From contig NZ_JBAWSY010000007.1 of assembly GCF_037104765.1 (NCBI RefSeq), positions 62,001 to 126,000 of the forward strand: a stretch of DNA of 64,000 nt. The letters run 5' to 3'. The stretch comes from Psychrobacillus mangrovi (GTDB lineage Bacteria; Bacillota; Bacilli; Bacillales_A; Planococcaceae). Positions 59,328-64,000 of the stretch are shown piece by piece (within the stretch, counting starts at the first letter, position 1; every line of letters begins with the position of its first letter). A program made the position numbers and the translations under genes. The notes beneath the pieces were generated by a model. That model made no database searches and was not told the DNA's origin. It worked only from the letters and a program-made list of their open reading frames with translations.

Positions 59328-60443
59328 TTACAGTTCTGCTAGTCCTTTGAAAAGCTCTACAGCCGTTTCTATGATGTCATCTCGGAAGTCATACTTAGAT
59401 GTATGAATATGAGGATAATCTTCGCCGTTTCCTATGTAACATATTGCACCCTTTGTTAACTTTAAGTAATGGCCAAAGTCTTCTGATGCACGGAACGCTT
59501 TTTTCATTTCAACTAATTGTAACCCTTTATCTTCACATACTTTACGTATCTTATCAGAGCTTTCCTTGTCATTAACAGTTTCGGGGAAGGTATCATTGTA
59601 AGAGAAGCTTACCTTTATTCCAAACTCTTCTGCTTGCGCCTTAGCAAGATCCTCTAGATTTTTCTGTAGCTTTTCTAATTCCTCTTCGTATAATGCTCTA
59701 ATTGTTAAAAGTAAGTCGCCTTTGCTTGCAGACATACCGAACGCTCTTTCACCGATATTTACCTGAACAACTGTGCAAAGTACAATCCCTTCATTATTCT
59801 CTGGTGAAATAAACTCGGGTATTGCATCAATAATTTTAGCAATTGCAAAAGAAGGATTTACTCCATCTTCTGGTTGACTAGCATGCGCTGGAGAACCTTC
59901 CATATGGATTGTCATTCCCTTGGAAGCGCAATGAGCCGTTCCGTCGATCACGTTTACGGAGTTGTAAGCCATGCCGCTCATATTGTGATAGGCAAAGATT
60001 TCTTCTATATTGTTCTCTTTTATAAAAGAAGCACACTGAACAGCACCATCTCCTGTTTCTTCCGCGTGTTGGAAAAGGAAAAAGACATTTTTGTCAGCTC
60101 CCTTTTGGTCGATTTCCAGAGCAAATGCAGCAAGGCTTGCTGAGTGACCATCATGTCCACATTTATGAGCAACTCCAGGGAATTGGGAGGCGTGTGGGAT
60201 GTCTATTACTTCATGCATAGGCAGCGCGTCAAAGTCTGCACGGAACGCTATATTCTTTTTGTCTTCACTGGCGCGATAAATGGCATAGAACCATTGACCG
60301 TTGTCGACTATTTCAAGTTTTGTATACGTTTTTAAGAAATTCATTAAATGTTGTTTGGTCCAGACCTCGTGGTTCGAAAGTTCTGGATGTTGGTGCAACT
60401 CATGACGTAACTGAATTGCCAATTCGAGATTTTTCTTTTCCAA
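59328..60443 (-). CDS. M20 family amidohydrolase (YxeP-like)
   Basis: A 371-residue cytosolic zinc peptidase/deacylase. Metal-site motifs: HKCGHDGHSASLA, FQHAEETGDGA and the late PHIHTSKYDF; a dimerisation insert lies at about 180-290. Family members hydrolyse N-acyl amino acids or peptides (hippurate hydrolase, N-acetyl-cysteine deacetylase). The specific substrate is unknown. Monocistronic. Confidence 0.9.
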   Translation of the reverse strand: MEKKNLELAIQLRHELHQHPELSNHEVWTKQHLMNFLKTYTKLEIVDNGQWFYAIYRASEDKKNIAFRADFDALPMHEVIDIPHASQFPGVAHKCGHDGHSASLAAFALEIDQKGADKNVFFLFQHAEETGDGAVQCASFIKENNIEEIFAYHNMSGMAYNSVNVIDGTAHCASKGMTIHMEGSPAHASQPEDGVNPSFAIAKIIDAIPEFISPENNEGIVLCTVVQVNIGERAFGMSASKGDLLLTIRALYEEELEKLQKNLEDLAKAQAEEFGIKVSFSYNDTFPETVNDKESSDKIRKVCEDKGLQLVEMKKAFRASEDFGHYLKLTKGAICYIGNGEDYPHIHTSKYDFRDDIIETAVELFKGLAEL

Positions 60444-60868
60444 ATTATATCTCTCCCATTCTATATCAAATTAAACAATATAATAGTTTCAATATTTTAA
60501 TTATAGTCCTATCTATTGAAAAGCAATAGATTTAATAATTTTTACTAGTAAAAATTATTTTACTTTTTTGTAGCTACACTACACCTGTAGGCACCTGTTG
60601 GTTCATCTCCAGAAATTAACTTAGGTTGATTCATTAATGCACTGCAAAGACTAATTCAAACTAACTCGCCTCCTGAAACCTGGGTAATAATATATTTGCC
60701 AATTCTGTGACCCCTGTTTGCTACTGTATCAATCACATGGATGGCACTAGCTGCATACTACATATGAGCCAGTATCATTTAACAATGCCTTTAAGAAAAA
60801 AATGAAAACAACACTTTTTTCTTTCATCATATAATATATTATTACGCTAAAATATGGAGGTGTTTACA
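60444..60868. other. 425-bp gap with a decayed copy of the 38.7-kb repeat
   Basis: CACATGGATGGCAC..ACATATGAGCCAGTATCATTTAACAA (about 60734-60785) is a deleted relative of 38690-38980. The remainder is AT-rich and shows no gene. The ribosome site GGAGG of the broken L,D-transpeptidase gene lies at 60856-60860. Confidence 0.5.
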
Positions 60869-61361
60869 CTGATTCATATAGTTAAACCAGGAGAAACACT
60901 TACTCAAATATCTAGAGACTATCGCACACCGTTATCCAATCATTAGAGCTAATCCATCAATAGATCCAAATGTACTTTCTATTGGTCAATCCATTGTTAT
61001 TCCAGGTTTTCCAAACCCCAATACAATACCCTATCAAATAGAAGTTTCCATCAACAATCGTTGGTTACGTTTACTATTGAATGGCGTTTTACAGAAGCAG
61101 TATCCTATTGGGGTTGGAAGAATGTTATATGCTACACCGGTAGGGAATTATATTATTATTAATAAGGCATCTAATCCTGGGGGACCATTCGGTACCATGT
61201 GGATTAGTTTATCAAAAGAACACTATGGAATTCATGGAACAAATAATCTTAGTTCAATAGGTCATGCAGTATCACATGGTTGTATCCGCATGAACAATAA
61301 GGACGTCGAGGAATTAGCACGTATTATTCCAATTGGGACTTCTGTTTTTATACATCCATAA
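60869..61361 (+). pseudogene. Frameshifted LysM-YkuD L,D-transpeptidase
   Basis: GGAGGTG, then CTG-ATT-CAT starts HIVKPGETLTQISRDYRTPLS (a LysM domain) and stops after about 25 codons at 60942. In another frame the LysM continues as IIRANPSIDPNVLSIGQSIV and runs into a YkuD domain with IHGTNN and the catalytic SHGCIRM. A 2-nt loss (or 1-nt gain) near 60930-60935 explains it. The repaired length is about 164 residues, the size of B. subtilis YkuD, which makes 3-3 crosslinks or spore-wall links. It is a broken gene or a sequencing error; the rest shows no decay. Confidence 0.8.
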
Positions 61362-61371
61362 CATCAAAAGA

Positions 61372-61414
61372 GACTACCGAAAAGTCATTGAAACTGACTT
61401 TTACAGGTAGTCTG
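61372..61414. terminator. Bidirectional intrinsic terminator
   Basis: AGACTACC..AAAAGTCA / TGACTTTT..GGTAGTCT long stem between the YkuD remnant and the convergent glycosyltransferase. Confidence 0.85.
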
Positions 61415-61430
61415 TTCTTTTCTTTCGTCC

Positions 61431-62717
61431 TTATCGCACATCATCAAGTGATTTCACCACTGTGTGAGCAATCGGTTTCCATTCAACGTTTTTAAATAGC
61501 GCTACGACAGAAATTGGTATATATGTAAACATAAAAATTGGAAAAGTGAATGTATAAGCTATTTTTTTCCATCCTGAACAGTGAATTTTTCTCCATTCTG
61601 TTAATGTTGTCATTACGCCAAGAACAAAGAGTATTCCGTAATACCACACAAACGAGTTTAAAATTCCCATAGTGGCTCCATGCAACATCCCTTTACCTTC
61701 AAATATTCCCATAAAAATAGCTAAATAGAATAACCCATTTACTAGAATACTAATACTGGAAACGAGCATTGCTGGCATGATCATCATGGTCATGTCGAAA
61801 CATGAGAAACTGTTTCGCTTCCCTTTAAAAATATTGCTAATTAGTTCCCTACCATATTTAGAAAAGACCTGATAAAACCCCTTTGCCCAACGTAATCGCT
61901 GATTCCAAGATTGTGTAAAGGTGACAGGTTGCTCGTCATAGAATACTGCGTTTCTGCAGTATCCGATCTTTTCGCCTTTAATAATCTGAGAAACCGAAAA
62001 TTCGATGTCTTCTGTGAGGAGATGGTGAATCCAGCCTCCATTGTCTTTGAACACATCTGCATGTACTAAGAATCCAGTTCCTGATACCGCACAACTAGAG
62101 TTAAGGACCATTCTTGGAAGATTGAGATATTCTGCTTCATGCAAGAACCAAAGGGCATATCCTGCAGAAATCCAATTTTGGTCATAGTTCTTGGAATTTC
62201 TGTAACTGGTGATTACCCTGTATCCTTGGTTAAATGTTTTGTTCATTTCAGCTATATAATTCTCATCCAAAAGATTGTCGGCATCAAAAACAAAATATCC
62301 ATCGTACTTACTAGATGAATATTCATTTTCTATGATTTTAAGCATATAATCGAGGGCATATCCCTTTCCGATTTTTATTTTATTAAAGCGTTCCCTAACA
62401 ATAGCCCCAGCCTTTTCTGCAACTTGGGCAGTATTATCGGTACAGTTATCTGCTACAACGAAAATATCAATCATGTTCTCAGGATAATTCTGATTTTTTA
62501 TACTTTTAATTAGTTGTTCAATAACAAGTTCTTCATTTCGAGCAGGGATAATCACTGCGAATTTATGAGGGTGAATGTTCTGCATTTCTGTATACTTATT
62601 CTGTTTTGCCTTAAATGCAACAAACATATAAAAAATCTGATATGAATACATAAAGGCAAATAATAGGAACATTAGAAAATTAAATTCATTCATAAAAGTT
62701 ATTATAGTCGAGTCCAA
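61431..62717 (-). CDS. Family-2 glycosyltransferase, membrane
   Basis: A 428-residue membrane enzyme with an N-terminal helix (about 14-34), a cytosolic GT-A domain and about four C-terminal helices. Motifs: VVADNCTDNT, FDADN (DxD), LTEDIEF, and QRLRWAKG (QxxRW). It is a processive-type GT2 akin to NodC/IcaA, or a lipid-linked sugar transferase. A likely ATG with no strong ribosome site. The 430-bp upstream region has no gene. No partner genes are adjacent, unlike the 23.3-kb glycosyltransferase. Confidence 0.88.
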   Translation of the reverse strand: MDSTIITFMNEFNFLMFLLFAFMYSYQIFYMFVAFKAKQNKYTEMQNIHPHKFAVIIPARNEELVIEQLIKSIKNQNYPENMIDIFVVADNCTDNTAQVAEKAGAIVRERFNKIKIGKGYALDYMLKIIENEYSSSKYDGYFVFDADNLLDENYIAEMNKTFNQGYRVITSYRNSKNYDQNWISAGYALWFLHEAEYLNLPRMVLNSSCAVSGTGFLVHADVFKDNGGWIHHLLTEDIEFSVSQIIKGEKIGYCRNAVFYDEQPVTFTQSWNQRLRWAKGFYQVFSKYGRELISNIFKGKRNSFSCFDMTMMIMPAMLVSSISILVNGLFYLAIFMGIFEGKGMLHGATMGILNSFVWYYGILFVLGVMTTLTEWRKIHCSGWKKIAYTFTFPIFMFTYIPISVVALFKNVEWKPIAHTVVKSLDDVR

Positions 62718-63038
62718 ACTGATACCCCCACGATGTTATATTATTTTCAACAAACTTCTGTTGTTTTTAACAACGACCAACGAAAAATTAAAAGCAATGT
62801 CGAATAAGTACTTTAACACTCGAATTATGTAGCTATGTCTAGCGCATTTCAAAAAATAAATCTTCGTTAAATAAATAATTCCCTCCTTAAGAGGCATAAA
62901 GGCTTCTGATAGCCCCCTAAAGATTAAGGATATAACAATTATTAGAAGCAAGGATTAAAGCAATGTAAAGTATAAGTAAAGTTTTAAACATTCAAAATAT
63001 ACATTCTGTAATAAATAACAGAGCAAAAATAAAAAAAA
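62718..63038. other. Gap upstream of the glycosyltransferase, no gene seen
   Basis: AT-rich DNA. A minus-strand frame (62951-62736) begins near GGAGGG but encodes a low-complexity hydrophobic peptide with no family resemblance and is not called. The gap likely holds the glycosyltransferase promoter and a long leader. Confidence 0.4.
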
Positions 63039-63066
63039 GGTCATGGATATTTGCATATCCATGACC
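63039..63066 (-). terminator. Intrinsic terminator of the UspA gene
   Basis: GGTCATGGATAT with its exact complement around a 4-nt loop; followed on the minus strand by TTTTTTTTATTTTTG. Confidence 0.92.
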
Positions 63067-63151
63067 ATTTATTAAAGATTGTTTAGATTTAACATGTATA
63101 TATTGTTGTCTAAAATCGTCAAATATTAGGATTTTAAATTAAGGATAATAC

Positions 63152-63589
63152 TCACTCAGGTGTGCGTATAACTAAAACATCACATTTTGCTGAACGTACA
63201 ATTGCTTCAGATACTGAACCAATTAAGTAACGTTCAACTGCATTTAGCCCTGTAGCACCACAGATGATTAAATCAGCATCTACTAAATTAGAAAGCTCCT
63301 TCGTAATGATATTTTTTGGAGAACCATATTCTATAACTACCTTTACGATTTCAACATCTTCAGCTTCAGCTTGTTCTTTGTAGCCATTTAAAAGTTCCTC
63401 AGACTGCTTTTGTACTTTATCAAAAATGGAACGTTCATATGTTTCGAATGAACGAGTATCAATTATATTTACAATGTTTAATATTGATCCTATGTTACGT
63501 TTTGCAACATCAATTGATTTGCGAAAGGCGTATTCGGCTTCTTTTGATCCGTCCACAGCCACTACAATACTTTTATAATGATTTGCCAT
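63152..63589 (-). CDS. Universal stress protein UspA family
   Basis: A 145-residue cytosolic ATP-binding protein. IVVAVDGSKEAEYAF starts the fold, and the ATP motif GATGLNAVERYLIGSVSEA (Gly-x2-Gly-x9-Gly-Ser) is intact. Members are induced in starvation and stress. AAAAGGAG precedes the ATG. It lies 52 bp behind the MFS gene in the same direction. Confidence 0.93.
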   Translation of the reverse strand: MANHYKSIVVAVDGSKEAEYAFRKSIDVAKRNIGSILNIVNIIDTRSFETYERSIFDKVQKQSEELLNGYKEQAEAEDVEIVKVVIEYGSPKNIITKELSNLVDADLIICGATGLNAVERYLIGSVSEAIVRSAKCDVLVIRTPE

Positions 63590-63641
63590 TTTATTATCTC
63601 CTTTTAAAGTAATATAAAAATTCAGTAGTAATCATTTAAAA

Positions 63642-63998
63642 TTATTTTAGCTTTACTTCTTTTGGCTTTTTCATGAATAAAGATAATACAACATTAATCA
63701 TTGCAAATACTAATCCAACTTTAAATACAAATGATGAACCTGTTGCTGCAGCTGCAGAAATATCGTTACCAACTGTTGCTAAGTAGCTATCTTGTATAGA
63801 TGCTAAAAGCGATACCATAACCGCAATACCAACAGCACCAGCGACTTGCTGGATTGTTTGAGTAATCGCGATTCCATCAGGATAGTACTCTTTTGGAAGA
63901 GAGTTTAATGTGTTAGTTTGTGTTGATGCAAGAACCGCACCGATACCTAACATCATGATGATGTGAGTTACGACAACCATCCATAAAGCAGTATCTGC
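63642..63998 (-). CDS. DHA2-type MFS exporter, C-terminal part, cut by window edge
   Basis: The frame is open to the right edge (ADTALWM precedes the ATG at 63980), so the start is outside the window. The visible 119 residues cover about the last three helices: HIIMMLGIGAVLASTQTNTL, PDGIAITQTIQQVAGAVG and a hydrophobic end before FMKKPKEVKLK. This matches the C-terminus of 14-helix EmrB/LmrB drug exporters. Proton antiport of toxic compounds is likely. Confidence 0.87.
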   Translation of the reverse strand, partial: ADTALWMVVVTHIIMMLGIGAVLASTQTNTLNSLPKEYYPDGIAITQTIQQVAGAVGIAVMVSLLASIQDSYLATVGNDISAAAATGSSFVFKVGLVFAMINVVLSLFMKKPKEVKLK

Positions 63999-64000
63999 AC

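Noticed and set aside
1..64000. CRISPR array, prophage, transposase, rRNA/tRNA clusters
   Set aside because: No direct-repeat/spacer pattern, no phage or transposase proteins and no RNA operon sequence were seen on either strand.

Overview
The window is chromosomal DNA of a low-GC, endospore-former-type Bacillota, most likely a Planococcaceae/Caryophanaceae member (Psychrobacillus/Lysinibacillus-like). This rests on AT-rich intergenic DNA, strong GGAGG-type ribosome sites with TTG/GTG starts, T-box, guanine and preQ1-I leaders, many intrinsic terminators, and GC-rich intergenic repeats of a kind I associate with that group. The genus is inference; no rRNA or other taxonomic marker is present.

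Layout. 0-6.8 kb: DUF2935 protein (cut by the window edge), HAD phosphatase, serA with a T-box leader, divergent aspartokinase, Nudix-GNAT fusion. 6.8-19 kb: a candidate structured RNA, MFS transporter, YbjQ protein, HemAT-type oxygen sensor, secreted PHB-depolymerase-like esterase, the xpt-pbuX operon behind a guanine riboswitch, a soluble PAS chemoreceptor, and an LD-carboxypeptidase/FAD oxidoreductase pair. 19-24.7 kb: zinc metallopeptidase, dapF, then a translationally coupled trio (two-receiver regulator with a dead GGDEF domain, membrane HEAT-repeat protein, processive family-2 glycosyltransferase). 24.8-32.2 kb: cell-surface genes (duplicated-domain secreted protein, LysM-3D protein, polysaccharide deacetylase), a FusB-like EF-G-binding protein, a ComEC-type lipoprotein hydrolase with DUF3006 partner, and queT under a preQ1-I riboswitch. 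32.3-45.6 kb: osmoprotectant ABC transporter, luciferase-like oxidoreductase, chemoreceptor, ring-cleaving dioxygenase, ornithine-cyclodeaminase/MFS/XRE-cupin locus. 45.9-52.8 kb: CoA ligase plus CoA transferase, PLD protein, MFS plus divergent Crp/Fnr regulator. 52.9-64 kb: small enzymes and acetyltransferases, a phospholipase-A2-like miniprotein, glutathionyl-hydroquinone reductase, an apparent FAD-oxidase/SigJ deletion fusion, M20 amidohydrolase, a frameshifted L,D-transpeptidase, a second glycosyltransferase, UspA and the end of a DHA2 exporter.

The most unusual signals are non-coding. Two repeat families (E1 at 1.46, 40.3 and 50.4 kb; E2 at 36.1 and 44.8 kb) sit downstream of genes. At 50.4 and 44.8 kb they are flanked by direct duplications of all or part of a host terminator hairpin, as expected for insertion into intrinsic terminators. 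E1 carries its own terminator near its left end. The cores of E1, E2 and a third element E3 (36.4 kb) share boxes and seem to form one superfamily. The best coding anomaly is the FAD-oxidase/SigJ chimera at 57.7-58.8 kb; the best candidate system is the regulator/HEAT/glycosyltransferase trio at 20.9-24.7 kb. No CRISPR array, tRNA, rRNA, transposase or phage gene was seen.
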